A program made the position numbers and the translations under genes. A DNA stretch of 18,328 nucleotides from an uncultured Verrucomicrobiales bacterium. GTDB lineage: Bacteria; Verrucomicrobiota; Verrucomicrobiia; Verrucomicrobiales; Akkermansiaceae. Under the pieces are notes generated by a model. It saw only the letters and a program-made list of their open reading frames with translations. It ran no database searches and was not told where the DNA came from. Positions 1 through 7,792 of the stretch are shown one piece after another. The stretch spans positions 1 to 18,328 of the forward strand of contig CALABM010000139.1 in assembly GCA_937885815.1 (NCBI GenBank). The letters are read 5' to 3'. Position 1 is the stretch's first letter; each line of letters begins with the position of its first letter.

Positions 1-2
1 CC

Positions 3-194
3 GAAATCGGTAAGGTTGCTACCCAAGCCACTGAACAAAGCAACGAGGAGACTCCGCTGAACATCCAACTCTCGAAGCTCGCCAAGTTCATCGAAAAGGT
101 AGGCTTCACCATCGCCATCCTTACCTTTATTATATTCACCGGAAAGGATCTGTACCAATATCTGTCGGCTCAAAAGGATGGGGTGGGTGAATAA
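3..194 (+). CDS. Fragment of a Bacteroidales-type calcium-translocating P-type ATPase (chimeric contig end)
   Basis: Frame 3 reads from the window edge to a TAA at 192-194. The peptide starts EIGKVATQATEQ, continues TPLNIQLSKLAKFIEKVGFT and reaches FIIFTGKDL. This matches the stretch between the actuator domain and the third membrane helix of PMCA-type Ca2+ ATPases of Bacteroidales, which pump Ca2+ across the membrane using ATP. Only about 50 residues (to about base 150) look genuine. The last dozen codons are the antisense of the next fragment, so the TAA is not the natural stop. Base composition is visibly more AT-rich than the body of the window. I read it as sequence from another organism joined by assembly. 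The family assignment is from memory of the motif, not from a search. Confidence 0.6.
   Translation, partial: EIGKVATQATEQSNEETPLNIQLSKLAKFIEKVGFTIAILTFIIFTGKDLYQYLSAQKDGVGE
145..155. other. Probable chimeric junction 1
   Basis: Recognisable plus-strand P-type ATPase coding (FTGKDL) ends here and recognisable minus-strand MltF-like coding (ending SRQILVQ) begins. The bases around ctgtac can be read as either gene, suggesting a short shared sequence at the join. The exact breakpoint cannot be fixed by eye. Confidence 0.5.
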
Positions 195-416
195 TAAGGA
201 GTCTTTTCGGTCACTGCTAATCAATACATTGTTGGCCAATAGGTCGTAAGTACCTTGTTGGATACCTTCCACGCGTTTTTCAACACTCATTTCGGGAGTA
301 ATTTCTGTTTCCAGTCCCTTACTCTTGGCAAAAGCTTGTAGTAATTCATAATGCAAGCCTACGATGCTGTCGGCCTGTGCATGGTAACTGATGGAGTTGT
401 ACTCCGTGACGGCACG
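150..416 (-). CDS. Fragment of a Bacteroidales MltF-like solute-binding domain (chimeric contig end)
   Basis: The minus frame gives about 89 residues, including RAVTEYNSISYH, LHYELLQAFAKSKGLE, RVEGIQQGTYDLLANN and LLFTHPILLSRQILVQ. This is the first lobe of an SBP_bac_3 domain. The EYNS..Y..DSI.GLHYEL pattern is typical of the N-terminal domain of Bacteroidales membrane-bound lytic transglycosylase F-like proteins, which bind peptidoglycan-related ligands in the periplasm. Both ends are cut: upstream it joins in frame to an ABC permease, downstream it runs into antisense ATPase sequence. Signal peptide, second lobe and transglycosylase domain are absent. It is AT-richer than the following gene. 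A true gene fusion is possible but unlikely. Confidence 0.6.
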
Positions 417-426
417 AAGGATGCCG
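400..426. other. Probable chimeric junction 2, in frame inside a permease gene
   Basis: On the minus strand the ABC permease reads normally to AEIIRSGIL and then, instead of the expected EAA-loop sequence, continues RAVTEYNS, the start of a different family. The Bacteroidales protein would carry a similar L-R-A-V, so a few shared bases probably seeded the join. Composition changes here from GC-rich to AT-rich. Confidence 0.6.
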
Positions 427-1595
427 GAGCGGATGATTTCAGCCACGTAGGCGGCGGAGTTCAGGCCGAAGGCCACGATGGCTACCAGCACCTTGCTGAT
501 GTCCACAGCTCCGAAGATGACGAAGTAGATGATGAGCAGCTGCACTACCACAGGGGTGCCTCGCACCACCGTCAGGTACAGGCGGCAGAACATATCCGCT
601 ACTTTCAGGCGCCCGGTCAGGTCAGCCGTGCTGCGCACCACTGCAATCAGGAAGCCTAGCATGATGCCCATGGCAGCAGCGGCCAGAGCAATCTCTACTG
701 TTACCAGCAGGCCTTCCGCCAAGTAGCGCCAGCGCTCGTTCTTCACGAAATCCACATGGAAATCATCCATCAGGCGCCCGAACGCGGTATCCGCCTCCTG
801 ATTCATCTCAGGGGTGTTTTCGCGCATGCGCTTTTCAATGATGGCGGCCAGCGTGCCATCCGCCTCCATGGCATCCAGTGAGGCGTCAATCATGTCCAGC
901 AGCTCTGTGTTCCCTTTCTGGAGGGCCATGGCGTACTCTTCTTCCACCACCGGTGTGGGCAGGATAATCAGCCCGCGGCTGCCGGCTACGTGGTTTTCAG
1001 CAGGTGCGTTATCCAGCACCACGGCGTCCAGCTTACCGGCGCTCATGGCGGAGATGGCCAGTGCGCCGTTCGTGAAGCGCTCCGGGTTGCTGCAGATGTG
1101 CTCGGTGACGTGGGTATCACCGGAGGAGCCATGCTGTACGCCCACTCGCACATTTGCCAAATCCTCCGGGCCTTTGATGGGAGAGCCTTCCGGTACGATG
1201 ATGACTTGGCGTGCGCCTGAGTAGCTGCGTGTGAAATCCACCTGGCGCTTGCGGTCTTCCGTCACGGTGAGGCCGGAGGCCACGAGGTCCACCTTGCCGG
1301 TCTGGACGGCGGTGATGATGGAATCAAAGGCCATGTCCTCGAGCTTGAATTGCACGTTGTTACGGCGGCCGATTTCATTCAGGATATCCACATCGATGCC
1401 GACGATTTCAGTGCCCTGATAAAATTCATATGGGGGGAAGGTGGCTTCCATGGCCACCGTGTAGGTGGGCATGCTGTTTTCCTCCTCCCGGCAGCTGCTG
1501 AGCATGAGTGCTGCCATCATGACAATTAACAGGCTCAGGCTCCGTATCAGTATAGATTGTGACACAGCCTCGGCCTTTGCTCTCCAAGTGTTCAT
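417..1595 (-). CDS. Polar amino-acid ABC transporter: solute-binding lipoprotein fused to permease, 3' end lost
   Basis: The minus-strand ORF from ATG at 1595 gives about 393 genuine residues. Residues 1-35 are a lipoprotein signal with a long hydrophobic run and a lipobox ending LSSC. Residues ~44-255 are an SBP_bac_3 domain (ATFPPYEFYQ near 51, GIDVDILNEIG near 66, DLVASGLTVTEDRK near 103). Residues ~290-393 begin a HisM/GlnP-type permease (LLVTVEIALAAAAMG, VVRGTPVVVQLLI). Such fusions import glutamine-like or polar amino acids with a separate ATPase. The EAA loop and last helices are missing because the sequence switches at ~416 to unrelated coding. The in-frame ATG at 1619 is rejected because it would lie inside the promoter. 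The gene diverges from the plus-strand operon at 1774. Confidence 0.85.
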
Positions 1596-1602
1596 GAGAG
1601 CG

Positions 1603-1630
1603 AGGATACCATACATCGTTCTGAATGCAA
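1603..1630 (-). promoter_or_regulatory. Sigma70-type promoter for the ABC transporter gene, near-leaderless
   Basis: On the minus strand TTGCAT (1630-1625) is followed by 16 bases and TATCCT (1608-1603), with TG one base ahead of the -10 box. Only 7 bases separate the -10 box from ATG at 1595, so transcription should start at or beside the start codon. No Shine-Dalgarno sequence is present. Confidence 0.5.
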
Positions 1631-1731
1631 GCAAAAATACTTATTCTGTGGCGTAAAGGCTTATTGATTGGCAGGATTCATGCGCTGAGACCTGCTCATG
1701 CTGACGCGATATTCCGCCCCCGCGGTTATTT

Positions 1732-1769
1732 TTGACTATGCAAGTAACAGGTGATGTGCTAAATTATAA
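1732..1769 (+). promoter_or_regulatory. Possible promoter of the 1774-8362 operon
   Basis: TTGACT at 1732-1737 resembles a -35 box. AT-rich -10-like hexamers follow (TAAATT at 1760, TTATAA at 1764), but the spacing of 22 or more bases is too long for a standard sigma70 promoter. Placed in the divergent 178-base gap, this is the best candidate, yet weak. Confidence 0.25.
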
Positions 1770-1773
1770 GCAC

Positions 1774-2577
1774 ATGAGTCAGTCTCCCATAGTATGTAAG
1801 CCCACGGCCGATACCTTTGTGCGTTTCGGTATTGTTATCGCAGCAATTTTCGGATTTGCCATCTACTTTTTCTATGACGGTTACGTGGGTTACCGTGTGA
1901 AGAATGAGGTGTTCTTTAGCTACAAGGCCTTTGCTGAGTTGGGGCAGCGTGTATCAGAGAGCGATGCTTTCTCGTGGGCTGAGCTCAGGAATAAGCCTCT
2001 AATTGCTACAGTGGAGCATGATGGTGAGCCTATGGTGCAGCTGGAGGACTCATGGTATCCGCTTCCCGTGGGCTGTGAGGCGGCTCGCGCCTGCCCCCCT
2101 GAGGTGCTGGATTTTGCCGCTATGAATCGTGGCTGGAATGAGTGCTGGAAAAATTACACCGGGCGTATGCATTACCCGATGGAAGCCGGTGAGCACCCCT
2201 ATGATTTGGGCGCCATTCGTGAGCAGTGGATTGTGGGTGGCCTCTTCATTATCATGGGCAGTGTGCTGGTTTTCTTCGCGCTGCGTACGCGTGGCCGTGT
2301 GCTCTCTCTGGAGGGGGATGCCATTACGGCTGCCGGGCAGACTTTCCGTGTGGCGGATATTCAGAGTTTGGATTTGCGCCAGTGGGGGCCCGGCTATAAG
2401 GGCTGTGCCTACTTTAAGGTGAATGGCCGCCGCATTAAGGTGGATGGTATGACTTACGGTGGATTTAACAAGGATAAAGGCGAGCCGGCGGAGGTCTTCA
2501 TGAAAGCCGTGCTGGCCCAGTATAAGGGCGAAGTCATCGAGTATGAGGTGGAAAAACCTGCCAGCTCAGATAACTAA
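1774..2577 (+). CDS. Two-helix membrane protein, unknown function
   Basis: I do not recognise the family. From ATG at 1774 the protein is 267 residues. A membrane helix at ~15-34 is followed by a ~110-residue extracytoplasmic region with three cysteines (about 101, 107, 124), a second helix at ~152-171, and a ~95-residue C-terminal domain (RGRVLSLEGDAI ... GGFNKDKGEPAEVF). That domain has the look of a short beta-rich PH-like module on the cytoplasmic face, which is a guess. A TTG at 1732 in the same frame would add 14 residues, but it overlaps the -35-like sequence, so I chose the ATG. It is first in a six-gene run, and the next gene overlaps its end by 35 bases. Confidence 0.7.
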   Translation: MSQSPIVCKPTADTFVRFGIVIAAIFGFAIYFFYDGYVGYRVKNEVFFSYKAFAELGQRVSESDAFSWAELRNKPLIATVEHDGEPMVQLEDSWYPLPVGCEAARACPPEVLDFAAMNRGWNECWKNYTGRMHYPMEAGEHPYDLGAIREQWIVGGLFIIMGSVLVFFALRTRGRVLSLEGDAITAAGQTFRVADIQSLDLRQWGPGYKGCAYFKVNGRRIKVDGMTYGGFNKDKGEPAEVFMKAVLAQYKGEVIEYEVEKPASSDN

Positions 2578-3982
2578 GCGTGTGGCACGCTTGGTACACG
2601 GTACGGCGAGAGCTCTGAGCTCCCGCCGCTTCGTGCTGTGTACGCTATCGTTAGCCATAGCGCTGGAGCTGTGTGTTCTCGGGGTAGGGGTGGTGCGGCG
2701 TCTGGAGATGTCCGCTGCCCGCACGGAGCACGCGGCTGAGCTGTACATGGCTGCTGTGGAGGCTGAGGCTTTTGGGCGGCAGATGCAGGAGCGCCTCGGC
2801 GGGGCTACGGATATCAGCGCCACGCCTGATAGTAATAAGACCCCGCAGGATGCTGAGTTTACCGGTGAGCCCGGAGGTGCCCCGCCCCTGCCGCCGCGAG
2901 ACGTGCACACCATCGTGTTTGATGTCACCGGCGTCTCTCTGGATGATGAAGAGATTAGCGCTACTTCCGAGAACAGCGGTCAGTCTGCAGCCGCTGAAAC
3001 CGCCGCCGTGCCCACGGATGCTGAGGGTGCACCCCTCAGCGAGGAAGATGCCGTGGAGCTGGACCGCCTCATCCGCAAGGGCGTGAGCGCCATGGTGGCG
3101 GGGGATATGCGCTTGTGTGTGCTCTGCTTAGAGCAGGCAAAAACCATTTCACCGGAGCACCCGGCCCTGCTGTACTACTACGGTATGGCTTATGATAAGC
3201 TGCTGAACCCGGACAAGGCACGCGATTATTACACCCGCGTATTCAGCCAGCGAGACCGCGCCGGGCGCTACTTTGAGCGCGCTTCCCGCCGCTTGACTTA
3301 TGGATTGGCTCAGCCCTCCGCCATGCGTGGTAAGCTTTCTTTTGGTCCGCCGCTTATCAGCCACACTTATGATGAGCAAACCGGTGATAGCGTCACCATG
3401 CGCCTGCCCATCATGCTCGCGCCGGATGAAGAGGTGCGCGTGGAGGATATCCTCATTCGCGTACGCTTCTTCGTGCTTGTGAATAACCGGAAGATTGAGT
3501 TCTCGGAGTCCCACGCTCCCCAAGTACGCTGGGAGAATGCCACGCAGTCCTTCGCTTCCAGTGAGGAGAACCTTATTGTGACCTATGAGCTTCCTCCGCT
3601 CAGCTTGGAAGAGCAGGGCGTCTATGGCTCACGCCGCTACTATGGTTACACCGCCAAGCTGTATTACCGTGGGGAGCCGTTGGACTGCCTTAGCAGTCCC
3701 TCTGCGCTGATTCTGCATGAGCAGATGATGGATGCTCGCGCTGCTACTGAGCGCATGCGCCAGAGTGGCTTTGGCGGCAACCTGCTGCCGGATGTTGGCT
3801 ACACAACGGATGACGGCCTTGTGCCCCAGTATGAGGATGATTTCGCGATGCCGGCTGATGGTACAGCCCAGCCTCCCATGGAGACGGCCACTCCCGCTGC
3901 TGATGACGCCTCTTCCCTGCCAATTATACCTAATGGCACTACTCCCTTTGAGGAGTTCATTAATGAGATTGATCCCGAATAA
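2543..3982 (+). CDS. TPR-containing single-pass membrane protein
   Basis: The protein has 479 residues. A basic N-terminus precedes one membrane helix at ~29-52. An acidic, proline- and alanine-rich linker runs to ~165. One or two tetratricopeptide-like helical pairs follow at ~170-240 (GVSAMVAGDMRLCVLCLEQA, HPALLYYYGMAYDKL, NPDKARDYYTRVF). A ~150-residue beta-rich domain at ~265-400 contains VRVEDILIRVRFFVLVNNRK and GYTAKLYYRGEPL. The tail is acidic and low-complexity. TPRs bind partner proteins, so this is probably an envelope scaffold, with most of it outside the cytoplasm. The ATG at 2543 overlaps the previous gene, and no Shine-Dalgarno sequence is visible. The next gene, a pseudokinase-FGE protein, is 23 bases downstream and a likely partner. 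The specific role is unknown. Confidence 0.75.
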   Translation: MRWKNLPAQITKRVARLVHGTARALSSRRFVLCTLSLAIALELCVLGVGVVRRLEMSAARTEHAAELYMAAVEAEAFGRQMQERLGGATDISATPDSNKTPQDAEFTGEPGGAPPLPPRDVHTIVFDVTGVSLDDEEISATSENSGQSAAAETAAVPTDAEGAPLSEEDAVELDRLIRKGVSAMVAGDMRLCVLCLEQAKTISPEHPALLYYYGMAYDKLLNPDKARDYYTRVFSQRDRAGRYFERASRRLTYGLAQPSAMRGKLSFGPPLISHTYDEQTGDSVTMRLPIMLAPDEEVRVEDILIRVRFFVLVNNRKIEFSESHAPQVRWENATQSFASSEENLIVTYELPPLSLEEQGVYGSRRYYGYTAKLYYRGEPLDCLSSPSALILHEQMMDARAATERMRQSGFGGNLLPDVGYTTDDGLVPQYEDDFAMPADGTAQPPMETATPAADDASSLPIIPNGTTPFEEFINEIDPE

Positions 3983-4005
3983 TTTCACCCCCAAACCGTA
4001 AAGTT

Positions 4006-5415
4006 ATGTCTGCTCCTGATTTTGAGAACTTGCCGACGCACTTGGGCGAATACACGCTCACGGAACTGCTGGGACGTGATACTCTCACGAACCTCTACTT
4101 GGCCACCCAGAGCCATGTGGAGCGAGGTGTTGTGCTGCAGGTGTTGCACCCTAACAGCCCCCAGCAGGCGGTGGATTACTTCTTACAGTCTGCAAGAGCC
4201 CGCGGCATGGCGACTCTGCCGGGGGTTAGTCAGGTGCTGGAGTCACGCCTGACGGGGGATATCTGGTACATCGCGCACGAACGTCCTCGCGGGCGTCATC
4301 TGGCCCAGTTGGCTCAGGAGGGCCAGAGCCTCAGCACGCTGCAGGCCTGCGCCGTTATTTCTGCCGTGGCTGCCATGTGCCTCGCGGCTCAGCAGCAGAA
4401 TATAGCTTTGGAGCCCTCGTTAGCTTACACCATATTCGTGGATAAGAAGAATAAGGTGAAAATCCTTTCTCCTGTGCTGCCCGGTGAGTACATGCCGGAA
4501 CAGTGCGTGGCTTGCATGCAGAACTTGGCGGATGTCCTTTCACCCATCCTTCCCCGGAATGTTCCGGGCCAAGGCCGTGTGGCCACGCTGGTGCAGTGGA
4601 TTAGGGAAGGCTATGAGGGTAGTTATCTGGATTGGAAAACGATTTCTGCAACTGCTGACGAGATTAAGCAACAGACATCCCCTAAGCTTACCCGCGCAGC
4701 GGTGGAAAATCTGAACTCTCAGGTTGTCATTCGTCAGGTAAAGGAGAAAGAGGCACGCCGTATGAAGCGCCGTGGCCTGCTGATGCTGACCCTTGCGGTT
4801 GTTTTGGTTATCTGCATGGGTGTGGCCGGTGCGCTCTGGTTGCATTTTGAGCAGGATGAGCTTCCGCCCCGGGAAGGAAACTTCGTGTACGTGCAGGCAG
4901 AGCAGGGGCCTCTGCGTGTGCTGGCTCGCCCTATCTCTATTATCGAGTATCAGCGCTTCCTGAACCGTTATGAGAACCCGAACGCTTTGAATGAAGCTCG
5001 CCGTGAGCGTATTAATGCCGGCGTGCCGGCGGACTGCGCCAATCACACGCCTGCTGAGTGGCAGGAGCAGCTGCGCGCTGTGGATAGTGGCGAGGAATGG
5101 CATGGTGAGAAGCTTACTTCCCGATCCCCGGTGCGCGGTATATCGTATTGGGATGCCCTTGCCTATGCCAACTATGTGGACGCCACGCTTCCTTCCGCCG
5201 CCGTGCTGGAGACGGTGCGTGAGCATGTGGATGCTGAGAATCTGCCGGAAGAATGGACCACCTCCGGTGCAGCATCTGATAAGATGTATATGGCCGGCAC
5301 GGTGGTGCTTACTGCCAGCCCATCGACGCACCCCATTGTGGAGACCAACCGCGCTACTCGCAGCGTGAAGCGTGGTTTCCGTATCGCCTTTCCCGCCTCT
5401 CGTAAAGTAGATTGA
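4006..5415 (+). CDS. Membrane-spanning pseudokinase with C-terminal FGE/SUMF1-like domain
   Basis: The protein has 469 residues. Residues ~13-215 follow a serine/threonine kinase plan, starting LGEYTLTELLGRDTLTNLYLA, but the catalytic features are gone. The glycine loop has lost its second and third glycines. The VAIK lysine is Gln45 in VVLQVL. The HRDxKPxN segment is replaced by NIALEPSLAYTIFV near 132. The DFG position reads LSP near 154. A basic stretch (KEKEARRMKRRG) precedes a membrane helix at ~257-280. Residues ~290-469 resemble a formylglycine-generating-enzyme-like module (PISIIEYQRFLNRY, SPVRGISYWDALAYANYV, KRGFRIAF), probably periplasmic. It is probably a sensor or scaffold rather than an enzyme. 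The next gene begins ~30 bases after its stop. Kinase ancestry is inferred from spacing and the N-terminal motif. Confidence 0.7.
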   Translation: MSAPDFENLPTHLGEYTLTELLGRDTLTNLYLATQSHVERGVVLQVLHPNSPQQAVDYFLQSARARGMATLPGVSQVLESRLTGDIWYIAHERPRGRHLAQLAQEGQSLSTLQACAVISAVAAMCLAAQQQNIALEPSLAYTIFVDKKNKVKILSPVLPGEYMPEQCVACMQNLADVLSPILPRNVPGQGRVATLVQWIREGYEGSYLDWKTISATADEIKQQTSPKLTRAAVENLNSQVVIRQVKEKEARRMKRRGLLMLTLAVVLVICMGVAGALWLHFEQDELPPREGNFVYVQAEQGPLRVLARPISIIEYQRFLNRYENPNALNEARRERINAGVPADCANHTPAEWQEQLRAVDSGEEWHGEKLTSRSPVRGISYWDALAYANYVDATLPSAAVLETVREHVDAENLPEEWTTSGAASDKMYMAGTVVLTASPSTHPIVETNRATRSVKRGFRIAFPASRKVD

Positions 5416-5444
5416 AACTCTTAAAATCCTATTTTCCTGATACC

Positions 5445-6296
5445 ATGAAAAACATCATTACACTTATTCTTGCTGTATGCTGCTTGCTGCTGGCCGGTCA
5501 GGCTGCCGCTCAGGTGGAAGTGCGTGTGCAGCCCGTGCGCAAGGAGTTCCTTGTGGGTGAAAACGTTTCCCTGCAGGTGAAAATTGAGAACTTCACGGAT
5601 CGCACCGTCTCCTTCAATAATATCCCCGGTCGCAGCTGGCTGCATTTCACCGTCATTCGTAGCGGTGAGGCTCACCCCATCAGCCCCAGCGCCATTCCGA
5701 ACTTTCCCCGTCTGGAGGTGCCCCCGGGTTCATCCCGCGTGGTGACGGCTAATCTGCGCCCTTATTACAACTTGAACCGTGATGGCAGTTACAAGGTGGT
5801 GGCCACCGTGCGCATGCCTGATATGCAGACAACTTACAGCTCCAACCGTGCTTCTTTCCAGTTGGCAAACGGTGGTACGGTGCGTAACTTCGTTGTGCAG
5901 TCTCGCGGGGAGCGCCTGAACCTCAGCGTGCGTCTTCTGCGCGTGGGTGGGAAGGATTGCCTCTTTGGGCAGGTCGCGAATGCTGATACGCGCGTGGTGC
6001 TTGGCGCCTGCTACATGGGCCAGTACTTGAACTTCATGCAGCCCCGCATCGTGCTGGACAGCCGCCAGAATGTTCATGTGCTCTGTCAGGCCACGCCTGA
6101 GTACTTCTGCTATTCCATCATGGATAACCAAGGCAACCGCCGCCACTATCAGGTTATGAAGCGCACCGGCGGCCCCGTGGACCTCGTGAGTGCCTCCGGG
6201 GGAATTCGTGCGATAGGTCTGCGCCCGTATGAGCGCCCCACGGCCACCTCTGAGGGTATCATCCACTCCACATCTGACCGTCCGGATCGTAACTGA
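5445..6296 (+). CDS. Secreted protein with N-terminal Ig-like (BsuPI-like) domain
   Basis: From ATG at 5445 the product is ~283 residues. A clear signal peptide (KNIITLILAVCCLLLAGQAAAQ) has likely cleavage after AQA or AAA. Residues ~24-140 form a beta-sandwich-like region (VRVQPVRKEFLVGENVSLQV, NFTDRTVSFNN, LEVPPGSSRVVTANLRPYYN, DGSYKVVATVR) resembling BsuPI/intracellular proteinase inhibitor-type or DUF4426-like Ig folds. The rest is beta-rich and of unknown function (QPRIVLDSRQNVHVLCQ). An in-frame TTG at 5412 would overlap the previous stop, but the signal peptide fits the ATG. It probably acts in the periplasm with the TPR and pseudokinase-FGE proteins. I cannot assign a specific function. 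Confidence 0.7.
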   Translation: MKNIITLILAVCCLLLAGQAAAQVEVRVQPVRKEFLVGENVSLQVKIENFTDRTVSFNNIPGRSWLHFTVIRSGEAHPISPSAIPNFPRLEVPPGSSRVVTANLRPYYNLNRDGSYKVVATVRMPDMQTTYSSNRASFQLANGGTVRNFVVQSRGERLNLSVRLLRVGGKDCLFGQVANADTRVVLGACYMGQYLNFMQPRIVLDSRQNVHVLCQATPEYFCYSIMDNQGNRRHYQVMKRTGGPVDLVSASGGIRAIGLRPYERPTATSEGIIHSTSDRPDRN

Positions 6297-6355
6297 TACT
6301 TACCACTGCTTCGTGCCCATATTTACTGAACCATTAACCTTTTTACAGCATCCAT

Positions 6356-7771
6356 ATGTCATCTCCCACCATTGCCATCGTCGGCCGACCAAACGTCGGT
6401 AAATCCGCCATCTTTAATCGCATGGTGGCACGCAGAATTGCTATCGTGCATGACCAGCCCGGTGTCACGCGCGATCGCCTCAGTGCTCCCTGCCGTATTA
6501 CGGATTATGAAGCACTGGTGGTGGATACCGGCGGTATCGGCTCCACGCTGGATGACGGCTTCGCTGCCCGCGTGCAGGAGGAGGCAGATATCGCGCTGAA
6601 CGCTGCGGACCTCATCATGTTCGTATGCGATTGCCGTGACCACCTCACGCCTATTGATAAAACTATCGCTGCCCGCCTGCACAAGGCGGATGTGCCTGTG
6701 ATGCTTGTGCTGAATAAGGCTGACACGGAGAAACAGGAGCTGAACCTCGGTGAGTTCGCCGGCCTCGGCTTCAGTGATTATGTGTTCACCTCCGCCGCTC
6801 ATGGCCGTGGCTTTGCTCAGCTGGCAGATAAGCTGAACCGCCACCTGAAGTCCCTCGGTGCCACTCCCGTGAAGGCCGCTGCTGAGGCGGATGCCACCCC
6901 GGAGGAAGAGCCGGACCGCGAGGAGGTGACAAAGGATTCCCCCATCCGCGTGGCTATTGTAGGCCGCCCGAATGCCGGTAAATCCTCCCTCGTGAATGCC
7001 ATTCTGAATGACAAGCGCACCATCGTATCGGATGTAGCCGGTACCACGCGTGATGCTATTGATATTCCTTACACCCGCGATGAGCAGCCGTACATGCTGA
7101 TTGATACCGCCGGTATGCGCCCGCGCTCCAAGCGTGATACCTCTGTGGAGGTGTTCTCCGCCATGCGCAGTGAGAAGGCCATCCGTCGCTCGGATATTTG
7201 CCTGCTCGTCATTGATATGTCCGCCGGCGTCACGCAGCAGGACCGCCGCATCGGCTCCATCATTGCCAAGGAGAGCAAGCCCTGTATCATCGTGGTGAAC
7301 AAGTTCGACCTCTACTGCGCGGAGGCTCCGCTCTCCGCTCGTAAGGACGCTGTGAAGGAGCATATTAAGGAGAACCTTTTCTTCTTGGATTATGCCCCCA
7401 TCGCCATCGTCTCTGCCAAGTTGGGTGAGGGTATGCCCGGTATCTTCAAATCCATTGCCCGCGTGCGCCAGGAGGCGCTGAACATGCCCGGCACCGGTGA
7501 GCTTAACCGCCTGCTGCAGCGCGCTATGGAGATGAATCCTCCCGGTCAGCACCGCGTGCTGAAGAAGCGCCTGAAGCTCTTCTATGCCACCACCGCCGTG
7601 AATGAGAAGTACACCACCATTCCCGTGCCCACTTATGTGCTCTTCGTGAATGATAAGCGCCTGCTGACGGACAGCTACGCGCAGTACCTGCGTAACACCA
7701 TCCGCTCCCGCATTAAGGCCGCAGGTGTGCCGATTGTCCTTTCCCCGCGTTCCCGCGTCAGAAACGATTAA
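6356..7771 (+). CDS. der: Ribosome-assembly GTPase Der (EngA)
   Basis: The 471-residue protein has two tandem GTPase domains and a C-terminal KH-like domain, the architecture unique to Der/EngA, which matures the 50S ribosomal subunit. Domain 1 has its P-loop GRPNVGKS at 10-17, DTGG at 57-60 and NKAD at 120-123. An acidic linker at ~175-192 contains EEEPDREE. Domain 2 has GRPNAGKS at 203-210, DTAG at 250-253 and NKFD at 315-318. The KH-like domain is ~365-465 and contains PGQHRVLKKRLKLFY. Length is normal (E. coli Der is ~490). ATG at 6356 follows a 59-base gap that may hold an internal promoter, though I see no convincing boxes. It is an essential housekeeping gene in a run of envelope proteins, and 21 bases separate it from the next gene. 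Confidence 0.97.
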   Translation: MSSPTIAIVGRPNVGKSAIFNRMVARRIAIVHDQPGVTRDRLSAPCRITDYEALVVDTGGIGSTLDDGFAARVQEEADIALNAADLIMFVCDCRDHLTPIDKTIAARLHKADVPVMLVLNKADTEKQELNLGEFAGLGFSDYVFTSAAHGRGFAQLADKLNRHLKSLGATPVKAAAEADATPEEEPDREEVTKDSPIRVAIVGRPNAGKSSLVNAILNDKRTIVSDVAGTTRDAIDIPYTRDEQPYMLIDTAGMRPRSKRDTSVEVFSAMRSEKAIRRSDICLLVIDMSAGVTQQDRRIGSIIAKESKPCIIVVNKFDLYCAEAPLSARKDAVKEHIKENLFFLDYAPIAIVSAKLGEGMPGIFKSIARVRQEALNMPGTGELNRLLQRAMEMNPPGQHRVLKKRLKLFYATTAVNEKYTTIPVPTYVLFVNDKRLLTDSYAQYLRNTIRSRIKAAGVPIVLSPRSRVRND

Positions 7772-7792
7772 TTCCCTCACGCATTTCCTGAT

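Noticed and set aside
4540..5331. Minus-strand ORF (263 codons) opposite the pseudokinase-FGE gene
   Set aside because: Basic, low-similarity translation inside an otherwise coherent plus-strand operon.
5412..5444. TTG start for the secreted protein
   Set aside because: It adds 11 residues before an already complete signal peptide. ATG 5445 is the better start.
6359..7780. Long minus-strand ORF (473 codons) opposite der
   Set aside because: Der is unmistakable on the plus strand, and the antisense reading is His/Gly/Ala-rich with no domain. It is a codon-bias shadow.
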